Below are positions 1 through 8,586 of a DNA stretch of 61,963 nt, in pieces. The stretch is from Stenotrophomonas maltophilia (GTDB lineage: Bacteria > Pseudomonadota > Gammaproteobacteria > Xanthomonadales > Xanthomonadaceae). Under the pieces are notes generated by a model. It was not told where the DNA came from. It saw only the letters and a program-made list of their open reading frames with translations, and did no database searches. The translations under genes and the position numbers were made by a program. Location: assembly GCA_002364755.1 (NCBI GenBank), contig DEZI01000032.1, forward strand, positions 7,873 to 69,835. The letters run 5' to 3'. Each line of letters starts with the position of its first letter. Position 1 is the stretch's first letter.

Positions 1-2
1 TT

Positions 3-74
3 CGACAGGTTCACGCGGCTGTGGGCAACGGCGATGCGCGGCAGTTGGTAGGTGTCGACCTTGGTCGACACCAT
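3..74 (-). CDS. N-terminus of an unidentified protein, cut by the window edge
   Basis: Only about 24 codons are present, beginning MVSTKVDTYQLPRIAV and running off the left edge on the minus strand. A purine-rich GAGAG about 5 nt before the ATG is a plausible ribosome binding site. The fragment is too short to assign a family. It diverges from the reductase gene at 467, so the gap between them probably holds both promoters. Confidence 0.4.
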   Translation of the reverse strand, partial: MVSTKVDTYQLPRIAVAHSRVNLS

Positions 75-104
75 TTTTCTCTCAGATATCGAAATCCCGA
101 ATTG

Positions 105-143
105 GGGGTCAGAGCCCGTTGCGCAGCAACGGGCTCTGACCCC
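105..143. repeat. 39-bp perfect palindrome, GGGGTC...GACCCC type
   Basis: Two perfect 18-bp arms (left arm GGGGTCAGAGCCCGTTGC) flank a 3-nt loop. A second element of exactly the same length and the same terminal GGGGTC/GACCCC lies at 12890-12928, so this looks like a dispersed repeat family distinct from the GTAG-type elements. It sits just upstream of a minus-strand start codon. Confidence 0.75.
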
Positions 144-177
144 GTGCCGTTCCGACAGATCGCGGAAAACTGTCGAA

Positions 178-279
178 GGCGGGGCGGGTCCGGTTGAGGG
201 GGCGTGAGCCGCATGGATGCGGCGACCGAGCTTACATGGACGTACTTGCAGCGTCCCCCTCAACCGGACCCACCCCGCC
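178..279. repeat. Long imperfect stem-loop with nested hairpin
   Basis: Arms of about 25 bp (178-202 and 255-279, one mismatch seen) enclose about 52 nt. Within the loop a second small dyad, GCCGCATGGATGCGGC, is visible. The symmetry and the defined ends suggest a repeated mobile or structural element rather than part of a gene; no open frame in it looks coding. Whether it recurs elsewhere in the genome cannot be seen here. Confidence 0.6.
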
Positions 280-409
280 ATCCCCCAGGGACCCAGCTTT
301 TGACGTTGCTCCGGCTTCGGCCGTTGATTCGGCGGGTGCAGGGCTGCAAGCCCTGCAACAAAACCCTCCTTGACCGTAGCCCGTCCGCGCCCGGAGAATT
401 ACCGGATTA

Positions 410-418
410 ATTCTCATT
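410..418. promoter_or_regulatory. Possible Fur half-site upstream of the reductase
   Basis: ATTCTCATT is the complement of AATGAGAAT, one half of a gammaproteobacterial Fur box. The other half is poorly conserved. It lies about 50 bp before the start of the PepSY flavoreductase at 467. Iron control of that gene would make sense but is inferred from this half-site only. Confidence 0.3.
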
Positions 419-466
419 TGCTGTTGCGCAGGATGCGGGCGGCAGCCTCGACGGCCTCTCTCCCCG

Positions 467-2995
467 ATGTTCAAGAACGTCCTGTTCCAACTGCACTGGC
501 TGCTGGGCATCACGGCCGGCACCATCCTGGCGATCATGGGCCTCAGCGGCGCCACGCTGTCCTTCGAGGACGAGCTGCTGCGTGCTGCCAACCCCGGCTT
601 CGCCGCCATCGCCGAACACCACGACGACGGCCAGCAGCCGCTCGCCCTGAGCGAACTGGTGCCGCTGCTGCAGGCCGGCAGCGAGCGCCCGCTGCAACGC
701 CTGCGGGTGGACGCCACCGGCCAGCGCCCCTCGGTGGCGCGCTTCGCCGGCGGCAAGGAGCATTGGGTCTACTTCAACCCCTACAACGGCGAACGCTTCA
801 GCCACCTGCGTGGCCAGGCGTTCTTCGATTTCGTCGAAGACCTGCACCGGCACCTCGCGGCGGGTGAACGCGGCAAGGTCGTCGTCGGCAGCTGCGCCAT
901 CGCCCTGCTGTTCTTCGCCCTGTCCGGCCTGTACCTGCGCTGGCCGCGCCGCTGGTGGCACTGGCGCAGCTGGCTGGCGGTGGAATGGAAGCGCAGCGGC
1001 CGCGGCTTCCTGTGGAGCCTGCACTCTGTGATCGGCACCTGGGTGCTGCTGATCTACCTGATGAGCGCGCTGACCGGCCTGTGGTGGTCGTTCGACTGGT
1101 ACCGCAGTGCGGCCAACACCGTGCTGGGCGTGCGCCCGCCGGCCAAACACAAGGTCGCGCCCGATGCCGTGCTCGACCTCCAGCATGTCGAGGACACGCT
1201 GTACGCACGGCCCGGCGTGCGCAGCGGCTACATCGACCTGCGCCTGCCGGAAAAGCCCGGCCAGGTGCTGAACGTGCGGGTGATGTCCGGTGACCCGGCC
1301 CTGCGCGGCGGCAGCCATGATCGTGCGCAGGATCTGCTGCAGCTGGACCCGGCCAGCGGCGCGCTGCTGGATGCACGCCCCTACGCGCGCCAAGGCACCG
1401 GCGGCAAGCTGGCCACCAGCGTGTTCGCGCTGCACTCGGGCAGCTACTTCGGCCTGCCAGGCCGCGTGGTGGTGATGCTCAGCAGCCTGGCCATGTGCCT
1501 GTTCTTCATCACCGGCTGGATGCTGTACCTGGACCGCAGGCGCAGCCAGCGCGCGGCACGTGAGCTGCGGCAGACCCTGCCCGCCGCACGGGAAAGCGGC
1601 GGCGAAGGCACGCCGTGGCGGGTGATCCATGCCAGCCAGAGCGGCCTGGCCGAACAGCTGGCCTGGCGTGCGGCAGCGCAGCTGCAGGCCGCCGGCCACC
1701 CGGTGCAGGTGCTGCCACTGGCGCGGGTAACGGCCGCGCTGCTGCAGGAAAGCCCGCAGGTCCTGTTCGTGCTCAGCACCTTTGGCGATGGCGAGCCGCC
1801 GGACAACGCCCGTCGTGCCGCACGCCAGCTGCTGGCCCAGCGCGTGGATCTTTCCGGCCTGCGTCACGGCGTGCTGGCGCTGGGCGATCGGCAGTATCGG
1901 CATTACTGCGCGTTCGGCGCCGCGGTCGACACGTGGCTGGCCGGCAACGGTGCGCAGACCCTGTTCCCGCGCATCGACGTGGACGCCGCCTCGGTAGTGG
2001 CACTGCGCCAGTGGCAACGCGAACTGGGCGCGCTGACCGGCATCGTCACCGATGACAGCGTGCTGCCGCCGGCCACGCAGATGCATGACTGGCAGCTGCT
2101 CGCACGCGAAGAACTGAACCGGGGCAGCCTGGGTGGCGCGATCTGGAAGATCCGCCTGGTGCCGCCGGCCGGCACGACCTGGCAGGCCGGCGACATTCTG
2201 CACATCGCACCGCGCAACAGCGCGGAGCACACCGCGGCGGTGCTGCAGGCGTACGGGCTGGACCCGCTGCAGCCGCTGCTGCTGGACGGCACGACCCGCA
2301 CGCTGCTGGAACTGGCACGGGAACGCGTGCTGCCCGATGAACAGGCCGCGCTGCCGGTACAGGACGCCGCGCTGTGGCTGGCCGGACTGTCGGAGCTGCC
2401 AGGTCGGGAGTATTCGATCGCCTCGTGCGCCACCGATGGCACGGTGGAACTGGTGGTGCGCCTGGTGCACGACGCCGCGGGACGCGCGGGCGTGGGTTCG
2501 GGCTGGCTGTCGCTGCATGCACCGCTGGGCAGCCGCATCGCCGCGCGCGTACACCGCAACCCGGGCTTCCATCGCCAGGAGGGTGCGCCGATGGTGCTGG
2601 TCGGCAACGGCACCGGCATCGCCGGCCTGCGCAGCCTGCTGCGCGAAGCCGCGCAGCACGAGCAGCGTGGCCATTGGCTGCTGTTTGGCGAACGCCAGCG
2701 CGCGCACGACCAGTTGTTCGCCGAGGAGATCGCGCAGTGGCAGGCCGAGGGCCATCTGGCCCGCGTGGACCTGGCGTTCTCGCGCGATGCCGACGGCGGC
2801 GGCTACGTGCAGCACCGCCTGCAGGCTGCTGCGGCGGAACTGCAGGCGTGGTTGGAGCGCGGCGCGGTCATCCACGTGTGCGGTTCGCTGCAGGGCATGG
2901 CCGAGGGTGTTGACCAGGTCCTGCGTGCCGCACTGGGCGATGACGAAGTGGAGACGCTGCTGGAGAACGGGCGCTACCGCCGCGACGTGTATTGA
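467..2995 (+). CDS. PepSY-TM / flavodoxin / FAD-NADPH reductase fusion
   Basis: This 842-residue protein joins a PepSY-associated membrane domain to a sulfite-reductase-like flavoprotein. Hydrophobic segments lie near residues 8-30, 138-158, 185-210 and 330-352. A flavodoxin-like FMN domain follows (about 385-520, containing STFGDGEPPDN). The reductase domain then has REYSIAS for FAD (about 646), VGNGTGIAG for nucleotide binding and a C-terminal IHVCGS segment. The architecture implies NADPH electrons passing through FAD and FMN to a membrane domain; homologous genes often sit beside siderophore receptors and are thought to reduce ferric chelates. That substrate is inferred, not shown. The possible Fur half-site upstream fits. 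The gene is convergent with the chemotaxis receptor, with two SMAG elements between. Confidence 0.85.
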   Translation: MFKNVLFQLHWLLGITAGTILAIMGLSGATLSFEDELLRAANPGFAAIAEHHDDGQQPLALSELVPLLQAGSERPLQRLRVDATGQRPSVARFAGGKEHWVYFNPYNGERFSHLRGQAFFDFVEDLHRHLAAGERGKVVVGSCAIALLFFALSGLYLRWPRRWWHWRSWLAVEWKRSGRGFLWSLHSVIGTWVLLIYLMSALTGLWWSFDWYRSAANTVLGVRPPAKHKVAPDAVLDLQHVEDTLYARPGVRSGYIDLRLPEKPGQVLNVRVMSGDPALRGGSHDRAQDLLQLDPASGALLDARPYARQGTGGKLATSVFALHSGSYFGLPGRVVVMLSSLAMCLFFITGWMLYLDRRRSQRAARELRQTLPAARESGGEGTPWRVIHASQSGLAEQLAWRAAAQLQAAGHPVQVLPLARVTAALLQESPQVLFVLSTFGDGEPPDNARRAARQLLAQRVDLSGLRHGVLALGDRQYRHYCAFGAAVDTWLAGNGAQTLFPRIDVDAASVVALRQWQRELGALTGIVTDDSVLPPATQMHDWQLLAREELNRGSLGGAIWKIRLVPPAGTTWQAGDILHIAPRNSAEHTAAVLQAYGLDPLQPLLLDGTTRTLLELARERVLPDEQAALPVQDAALWLAGLSELPGREYSIASCATDGTVELVVRLVHDAAGRAGVGSGWLSLHAPLGSRIAARVHRNPGFHRQEGAPMVLVGNGTGIAGLRSLLREAAQHEQRGHWLLFGERQRAHDQLFAEEIAQWQAEGHLARVDLAFSRDADGGGYVQHRLQAAAAELQAWLERGAVIHVCGSLQGMAEGVDQVLRAALGDDEVETLLENGRYRRDVY

Positions 2996-3000
2996 GTTCG

Positions 3001-3067
3001 GTCGCCGGGCATGGTCCGGCGCTACCCGTCATTGCGTTCAACGGTAGCGCCGGGCCATGCCCGGCGA
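3001..3067. repeat. Inverted pair of SMAG (GTAG) palindromes
   Basis: One element at 3001-3025 reads GTAGCGCCGGACCATGCCCG on the minus strand. A second at 3043-3067 reads GTAGCGCCGGGCCATGCCCG on the plus strand. They lie in opposite orientation, 17 bp apart, between two convergent genes, where such stem-loops commonly act as 3' end stabilisers or terminators. Confidence 0.8.
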
Positions 3068-3081
3068 AGGCGATCAGGCCA

Positions 3082-5619
3082 TCACGCGGCCACGCGCGGG
3101 CGCCGCTCCGGCTGCAGGCGGAACGCCGACACCGCTTCGGCCAGGGCCTGCACCTGGGCCTGCATGTGCGCGGTCGATGCGCCGGCTTCCTCCACCAGGC
3201 TGGCATTGCGCTGCGTGCTCGATTCCATCTGCACGATGGTCTGGTTCACCTGCGCGATGCCGGCGTGCTGGTCCTGCGATGCACTGCGGATGGCGGTGAG
3301 CAGTTCGGCCAGCTGCTGCACGCTGCCGACGATCTCGCCCATGGTGGTGCCGGCCTGTTCGGCCTGCACATTGCCCTGGCCGACGCGGGTGACCGAATCC
3401 TCGATCAGCTCCTTGATCTGCTTGGCCGCCTCGGCGCTGCGCTGGGCCAGCAGGCGCACTTCGGTCGCCACCACGGCGAAGCTGCGGCCCTGCTCGCCGG
3501 CACGCGCGGCTTCCACGGCAGCGTTCAGCGCCAGGATGTTGGTCTGGAAGGCGATGCCGTCGATCAGCTGGGTGATGTCGCCGATGCGGCGCGAGGCTTC
3601 GCTGATGCCATGCATGGTCGCCACCACCTGGCCCACGGCCTGGCCGCCACGCGCGGCCACCGCCGCCGCACCCTGCACCAGCGCATCGGCACGGCCGGCG
3701 GCATCGGCGTTGCGGCCAACGGTGTCGGTCAGTTCGTGCATCGACGCGGCGGTCTCTTCCAGGTTGGCCGCCTGCTGCTCGGTACGCTGCGAGAGGTCAT
3801 GGTGGCCGGCGACGATCTCACCCACGCCCACATCCAGCCGCGACGTGGCCTGCTGGATGCGGGTGACGATGCGACCGAGCTGGCCGACGGTGGCGTTGGC
3901 ATCGTCGCGCATGCGCGCGAACACGCCCTGCAGGTCGCCCTCCATGCGCACGCTCAGGTCGCCGCGGGCCAGTGCCGCCAGCAGCGCCTGCAGGTCGCCC
4001 AGGTTGGTTTCGAAGGTGGCCAACAGATGGTTGATGCTGGTGGACAGCGTGCGCACGAAGCCCTGCTTGCCTTCCAGCGCGATGCGGCCCTGCAGTTCAC
4101 CGTGCGCGGCCGCATCGACCAGCGCGGCCACTTCGGTTTCCAGCAGGGTTTCCAGCGCGCGGCTGCGCCATTCCACCGCTACGCCGAGGAAATGGCTCTC
4201 ATCGACGATCGCGTTGGCGATCAGCTGGTAGCGGACGCCGAGATGATTGATCTCGCGTTCCTCGCGGCGACGCACGCCGGCCAGGCTGGTCATCGCCGGG
4301 TGCAGGCGCACGGCATCGCTGCCAACGAGTGCGTCGGCCGGCATGCCCAGCAGCTGCCGCAGGGCAGGATTGGCGTAGGCCACCTGCCCCTCCGCATCGA
4401 TCACCATCAGACCGGTCTGTGCGCTGTCCAGTGCCTGGCGTACGCGGGTGTTGCCACGCGCCACCGCGCGTTCTTCATCGATGCGCGCACGCAGGCGCTG
4501 CTGCATGTCGATCAGGCGCTGCGCCAGCTGGCCGATCTCATCGTTGGCGTTGTGCACGCGCAGGGTGGTGTCGAGGCGATCATCGGCAATGTCACTGGCG
4601 AAGCGCAGGGTGTCCTGGATCGGACGGCGTACCGCGCGCAGCACCAGCACCAGGCTGGTGATCAGCACACCAGCCACCAGCACGAGCGTAGCGGCGAACA
4701 GCACGCTCATGGTGCGTGCACCGGTCTGCTGGCTCGCCTGTGCCTGGGCCAGCGCATGCACCTGGGCCTTCTGGAAGGCGGCCAGTGCCGGCGCCACGCT
4801 GGCAGCGGTATCCAGCAGCGACTGGGCTTCGACATCCAGGCCGACGCGAGCGGCGGTGTAGCCCAGCAGCGCGGCCTGGTAGGCATCCATGTCGGTGCGC
4901 AGGCTTTCCTGCGCCTCGGTCGGCACCCCTGCCAGGGCCAGATCGAAGGGCAGCTTCTCTTCGCTGGCGCGGTCGGCATGGGTGGAGTCGCCATCGAGCA
5001 GCAGCAACGCCTCCTGCCGGCGCATCTTCTGCACATGCAGTTCCAGCACCGGACGCTGCAGCGCGGTCACGTTCGCCTGCAGCGTGTCGGCAGCCTGCTG
5101 CAGCTGCGCGGCCAGGCCCGCGTCGCCGCGGCCCATCTCATCCACGCGCTCGAACAGCGCGGCGATGCCCTGCGAAAAGCCGTCGACCGCTTCGGCCAGC
5201 GACTGCAGCGCCTTGCGCCGGCCGGCATCCATCGGCATCGCGCGCAACGCCTGCAGATCCTGCTTCAGCTCCTGCTGGGTGGCCAGCAGCTGGCTGCGGT
5301 CGGCATCATCGAAGCTGCGCGCATACTGTGTCTGCACGCGCCGTGCTTCCGCCACGCGGGTGGCCAGCGCCGCCGCCAGATCGCTGCCGTGCTGGTAGCT
5401 GGCCTGGGTGCGGGCAGCCTGTGCGCTGGCGTGGCCGGTCCAGGCGTATACGCCGGCAATGGCCACCAGGCCAAGGCCGCAGACCCACAAGGTGGCCTTC
5501 AGCTTGTCGGCCACGCTGAGCCGGTGCGGCTGCAGCCAGCGCAACAGGCCAGGAAACGCCGAGCGCAGCCCATCGAAGTGGGTGCGCAGGGACCGGAGGC
5601 GAACAACCGCGGTCGACAT
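3082..5619 (-). CDS. Methyl-accepting chemotaxis protein with PAS-like segment
   Basis: Membrane chemoreceptor of 845 residues, signalling to CheA/CheW. TM1 is about 43-60 and TM2 about 304-326, bracketing a periplasmic sensor of about 240 residues. A HAMP domain follows TM2, then a PAS-like stretch (about 388-490, with TGLMVIDAEGQVAYANP), a second HAMP-like segment (about 533-585) and the C-terminal coiled-coil signalling domain with its hairpin tip (FQTNILALNAAVEAARAGEQ). There is no NWETF-type CheR-binding pentapeptide; it ends RRPRVAA. I chose the ATG at 5619 because GGAG lies 7-8 nt upstream and TM1 is then at a normal distance; the frame is open 43 codons further upstream. The ligand is unknown. 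Confidence 0.9.
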   Translation of the reverse strand: MSTAVVRLRSLRTHFDGLRSAFPGLLRWLQPHRLSVADKLKATLWVCGLGLVAIAGVYAWTGHASAQAARTQASYQHGSDLAAALATRVAEARRVQTQYARSFDDADRSQLLATQQELKQDLQALRAMPMDAGRRKALQSLAEAVDGFSQGIAALFERVDEMGRGDAGLAAQLQQAADTLQANVTALQRPVLELHVQKMRRQEALLLLDGDSTHADRASEEKLPFDLALAGVPTEAQESLRTDMDAYQAALLGYTAARVGLDVEAQSLLDTAASVAPALAAFQKAQVHALAQAQASQQTGARTMSVLFAATLVLVAGVLITSLVLVLRAVRRPIQDTLRFASDIADDRLDTTLRVHNANDEIGQLAQRLIDMQQRLRARIDEERAVARGNTRVRQALDSAQTGLMVIDAEGQVAYANPALRQLLGMPADALVGSDAVRLHPAMTSLAGVRRREEREINHLGVRYQLIANAIVDESHFLGVAVEWRSRALETLLETEVAALVDAAAHGELQGRIALEGKQGFVRTLSTSINHLLATFETNLGDLQALLAALARGDLSVRMEGDLQGVFARMRDDANATVGQLGRIVTRIQQATSRLDVGVGEIVAGHHDLSQRTEQQAANLEETAASMHELTDTVGRNADAAGRADALVQGAAAVAARGGQAVGQVVATMHGISEASRRIGDITQLIDGIAFQTNILALNAAVEAARAGEQGRSFAVVATEVRLLAQRSAEAAKQIKELIEDSVTRVGQGNVQAEQAGTTMGEIVGSVQQLAELLTAIRSASQDQHAGIAQVNQTIVQMESSTQRNASLVEEAGASTAHMQAQVQALAEAVSAFRLQPERRPRVAA

Positions 5620-5819
5620 GACAGACTCCAGGCAAAAGGACGCATCTGTATCGGCCCGGATCTGCGGAACTTTGGAGCTATTTTCGAGAACTGCCACCGG
5701 GGGCACTTGCGGTCTTTGTACCGGCCGCAGGCGACGGGGCGATGACATCGGCCACTGCCCTTGACCTCAACCCCGGTTGCGGTTGCACAGTAGGTTTCCC
5801 TGCCCCGCCTGGTGCCGTC

Positions 5820-6656
5820 ATGACCACGCTCGATATCCCCCGTTACCTGCAGCGACTGCAGCTGCCGGCCGCGCCGCCGGCCACCCTGGCCGGGCTGACC
5901 CTGCTGCAGCAGCGCCACAATGCCCATGTGCCGTTCGAGACCCTCACCTGCCTGCTGCGCGATGCGGTGCCGATCGACCTGGACAGCGTGCAGCGCAAGC
6001 TGCTGGACGCGCAGCGCGGGGGCTACTGCTTCGAGCTCAATGGCGCCTTCCTCGTGCTGCTGCAGGCGCTGGGCTTCGATGCCCATGCACTGAGCGCGCG
6101 CGTGCTGCTGTCGGCCGCCGAAGGCGAACTGACACCACGTACCCACCTGTTGATCCGGGTGCGACTGGGCGGCGAGGACTGGCTGGTGGATGCCGGCTTC
6201 GGCAGCCTGACCCCGACCGTGCCGCTGCGCCTGCAGCAAACAGCCACGCAGGACACGCCGCATGAACACTACCGGCTGCAGCGCCTGGATGACGGCGATT
6301 ACCTGCTGGCGGCCAGCAGCGGTGACGACTGGCGGTCGCTGTACCGGTTCGACCTGACGTCGCCGGCGGCGGCCGACAACGAGGTGGGCAACTGGTATGT
6401 GTGCACCCACCCGCACTCGAGTTTCCCCGGAGAACTGCGTGCTTCGCTGACGTGGCCGGAGGGGCGGCGCACGATGGGCAGCGGCAACTACACCGAATAC
6501 CGCCCGGGGCAAGCGCCGGAGAAGCGTGCGCTGCGCGATGTGGCCGATGTCCGGCAGGTGCTGCAGGAGGGCTTTGGCGTGCGGCTGCCGGACGATGCGC
6601 GGCTGGACCCGGCCATAGCCGGGTGGCTGCAGCGGTGGCAGGCGACAGCCGGGTAG
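5820..6656 (+). CDS. Arylamine N-acetyltransferase
   Basis: This 278-residue protein transfers acetyl from acetyl-CoA to arylamines and hydrazines in the cytosol. The catalytic triad is visible at the usual spacing: Cys70 in RGGYCFELN, His109 in THLLIR, and Asp124 in VDAGFG. Length and N-terminal layout match NAT enzymes. The start at 5820 gives the normal distance to the active Cys, though no strong ribosome binding site is seen. The stop codon TAG is part of the GTAG terminus of the SMAG element beginning at 6653, so the coding end and the repeat overlap. The physiological substrate is not evident from neighbours. Confidence 0.9.
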   Translation: MTTLDIPRYLQRLQLPAAPPATLAGLTLLQQRHNAHVPFETLTCLLRDAVPIDLDSVQRKLLDAQRGGYCFELNGAFLVLLQALGFDAHALSARVLLSAAEGELTPRTHLLIRVRLGGEDWLVDAGFGSLTPTVPLRLQQTATQDTPHEHYRLQRLDDGDYLLAASSGDDWRSLYRFDLTSPAAADNEVGNWYVCTHPHSSFPGELRASLTWPEGRRTMGSGNYTEYRPGQAPEKRALRDVADVRQVLQEGFGVRLPDDARLDPAIAGWLQRWQATAG

Positions 6657-6710
6657 AGTCGAGCTTGCTCGACTGAGGCCCGAGAAGCAGTCGAGCAAGC
6701 TCGACTCTAC
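6653..6710. repeat. Inverted SMAG pair, GTAGAGTCGAGC type
   Basis: A plus-oriented element begins at 6653 (GTAGAGTCGAGCTTGCTCGA) and a minus-oriented partner ends at 6710. Together they form a large potential hairpin directly after the acetyltransferase. The first GTAG supplies that gene's TAG stop. Confidence 0.8.
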
Positions 6711-6722
6711 AAAGGGCACAAG

Positions 6723-6900
6723 GCAGCCGAGCATGGGCTCGGCTCTACCAAAAGCGGAGAGCAGCCGAGCATGGGCTCGGCTCTACCGAAAGCGGAGAGC
6801 AGCCGAGCATGGGCTCGGCTCTACCGATAGCGGAGAGCAGCCGAGCATGGGCTCGGCTCTACCGATAGCGGAGAGCAGCCGAGCATGGGCTCGGCTCTAC
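6723..6900 (-). repeat. Tandem array of five SMAG elements, 38-bp period
   Basis: Copies begin at 6723, 6761, 6799, 6837 and 6875. Each contains the palindrome GCCGAGCATGGGCTCGGC and, read on the minus strand, starts GTAGAGCCGAGC. Linkers are nearly identical (CGAAAGCGGA or CGATAGCGGA variants), which indicates recent tandem duplication. The array lies directly 3' of the alkaline phosphatase gene and between two convergent genes. Confidence 0.9.
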
Positions 6901-6909
6901 ACGGGGCGG

Positions 6910-8469
6910 TCAGCGCTGCAGGGCGTCCTGCACGGCCTTGGCCACGTCGGTGTTGTCGATGTAGCTGCCGTCGTTCCAGCGCACGTGCTTGCGGTAGCCG
7001 GCATCGACGCCGCGCACGCGCTGACCCAGCAGTTCGGCACCGTTGCCCTTGGCCCACAGCGGCACCAGGCCGTTGGAGTGGTTGCCGGTGGGGCGGAAGC
7101 TCATGCCCGGCAACTGCCCACGGCCCTTGTTGCGCACCGGCTCAAAGGCCACCTTCTGCGCGTCCGGGCCCATCGGCATGCTGTTGTCGTGGTCGGTAGT
7201 GACGATCAGCAGGTTGCGTTCCCAGCCGCCGTTCTGCTCGATCCACGCCACCACTGCCGACACCGCATCGTTGAACTCGACGGTTTCCTCGATCAGGCGG
7301 CCGTACTGCGGCTGGTCGGTGCAGGCACCGTAGTGCCACTCGGTGCCGCAGGCGCTGGTGTGCGCGGCCCAGTCGGTGGCGCCACCTTCAACCATCAGGA
7401 ACAGGCCCTTGGGCGAACGCTGCTGCAGGAAGCGCAGCGCGCCACGGGTCATCGTCGCCAGGTCCGGTACGCTGTCGATCTTCTTCACCCCCGACGGCGT
7501 GGCGGCATCGCGCCCGACCACCGGCAGCTGGCGCGCCTGCTGCAGGGTGTTGGCCACGCGCGGTACACCGATCAGCGGGCGGTCGGCCGGCAGGCGGCCG
7601 TCCGCCAGCGCGGCGAAGTCGTCCTTGCTGCGGATCAGGCGCCACGCACCGGACGGATTGCCGGCAATCGGCGTGCCCGCTTCCAGCTGCTGCCAATCCT
7701 GCTGCGACACCCATTCCCATGGGTTCTGGCAGCCTTCGGCGGCGACCTTGTCCATGCCGTCCACGCAGGGCGTGCCGTCGACGCTGTAGCCGGGGCCGCC
7801 GGTGCCCATCACCAGATCCATGTGGCCCTGGGCCAGCATCTGGTGGGCGATCTGATGGTAGCTGTTGCGCGATTCGCTCTGCGCCGCGAACGCCGCTGGC
7901 GTGGCGTGCGGGAACGGCACCGAGGTGACCACGCCGGTGGCCATGCCCAGCGCCTTGGCGCGCAGGGTATTGAACTCCACCGGCTGGCCATCGTTGTTGT
8001 AGTTGATGGCGTTGTTGTAGGTCTTCACGCCGGACGACAACGCGGTACCGGCGGCAGCGCTGTCGGTGGCGACCGCGGCCAGGTACTGGTAGGCGACGAA
8101 CGGCAGGTCGGGCGCCGGCACCCCGGTGATGTCCCAGGCCTGCACGGGGTCATAGCCGATGCGCTGCGAATCATCGCGGGTGGGCTGGCCACTGGCGTTG
8201 AGCGGGAACGTGGTGACCGCCAGGCGCTGCGGGAAACCCGCATACGGTGCGCCTTCGCGGCTGCCGTACTGCCAGTAGGCCGCCGCATCCCAGGTACCCC
8301 AACCGGCGCCGTCGTTGATCATCACGATGACGTTGTGCGGACGCGCTTCGGCGGTGGTCGCGGTGGCCGCATGCGCATCGGGACGCGCATTGGGCTGGCA
8401 GGCGGTGAGCGCGGCAAGCGCAGCCAGGATAAACGGGCACAGCCAGCGTCGCGCGAGGGGTCGGGTCAT
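6910..8469 (-). CDS. Alkaline phosphatase, lipoprotein-like signal
   Basis: A 519-residue exported phosphomonoesterase of the PhoA/metalloenzyme superfamily. The N-terminus carries a hydrophobic signal with a lipobox-like LTAC, suggesting lipid anchoring in the envelope. Metal and active-site motifs are present: MINDGAGWG near the mature N-terminus, the TDSAAAGT segment with the phosphorylated Ser at about 135, and TDHDNSMP towards the C-terminus. The start at 8469 has AGGA about 8 nt upstream. It would release phosphate from organic esters. No clear Pho box was found upstream. It is divergent from the peptidase-like gene at 8587. Confidence 0.88.
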   Translation of the reverse strand: MTRPLARRWLCPFILAALAALTACQPNARPDAHAATATTAEARPHNVIVMINDGAGWGTWDAAAYWQYGSREGAPYAGFPQRLAVTTFPLNASGQPTRDDSQRIGYDPVQAWDITGVPAPDLPFVAYQYLAAVATDSAAAGTALSSGVKTYNNAINYNNDGQPVEFNTLRAKALGMATGVVTSVPFPHATPAAFAAQSESRNSYHQIAHQMLAQGHMDLVMGTGGPGYSVDGTPCVDGMDKVAAEGCQNPWEWVSQQDWQQLEAGTPIAGNPSGAWRLIRSKDDFAALADGRLPADRPLIGVPRVANTLQQARQLPVVGRDAATPSGVKKIDSVPDLATMTRGALRFLQQRSPKGLFLMVEGGATDWAAHTSACGTEWHYGACTDQPQYGRLIEETVEFNDAVSAVVAWIEQNGGWERNLLIVTTDHDNSMPMGPDAQKVAFEPVRNKGRGQLPGMSFRPTGNHSNGLVPLWAKGNGAELLGQRVRGVDAGYRKHVRWNDGSYIDNTDVAKAVQDALQR

Positions 8470-8586
8470 GGAGATTCCTGCAGTACGAAAGGCGGCGACA
8501 CCGCCAACAGCGGCACGTTATATCATTGCAATGTTGCAGATTCGTGCGGCTTTTCGCCCTGCTCGCTCCGCGATATCTTGTTGGTG

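Noticed and set aside
407..2875. 822-residue minus-strand protein opposite the PepSY reductase
   Set aside because: Composition typical of an antisense frame; the plus-strand frame contains recognisable flavoprotein motifs.
2992..5745. 917-residue plus-strand protein opposite the chemoreceptor
   Set aside because: It is His/Gln/Ala/Arg-rich, with no known family, and lies antisense to a clear chemotaxis receptor. High GC makes such frames open by chance.
8440..8586. Pho box upstream of alkaline phosphatase
   Set aside because: No pair of CTGTCAT-like direct repeats could be found.
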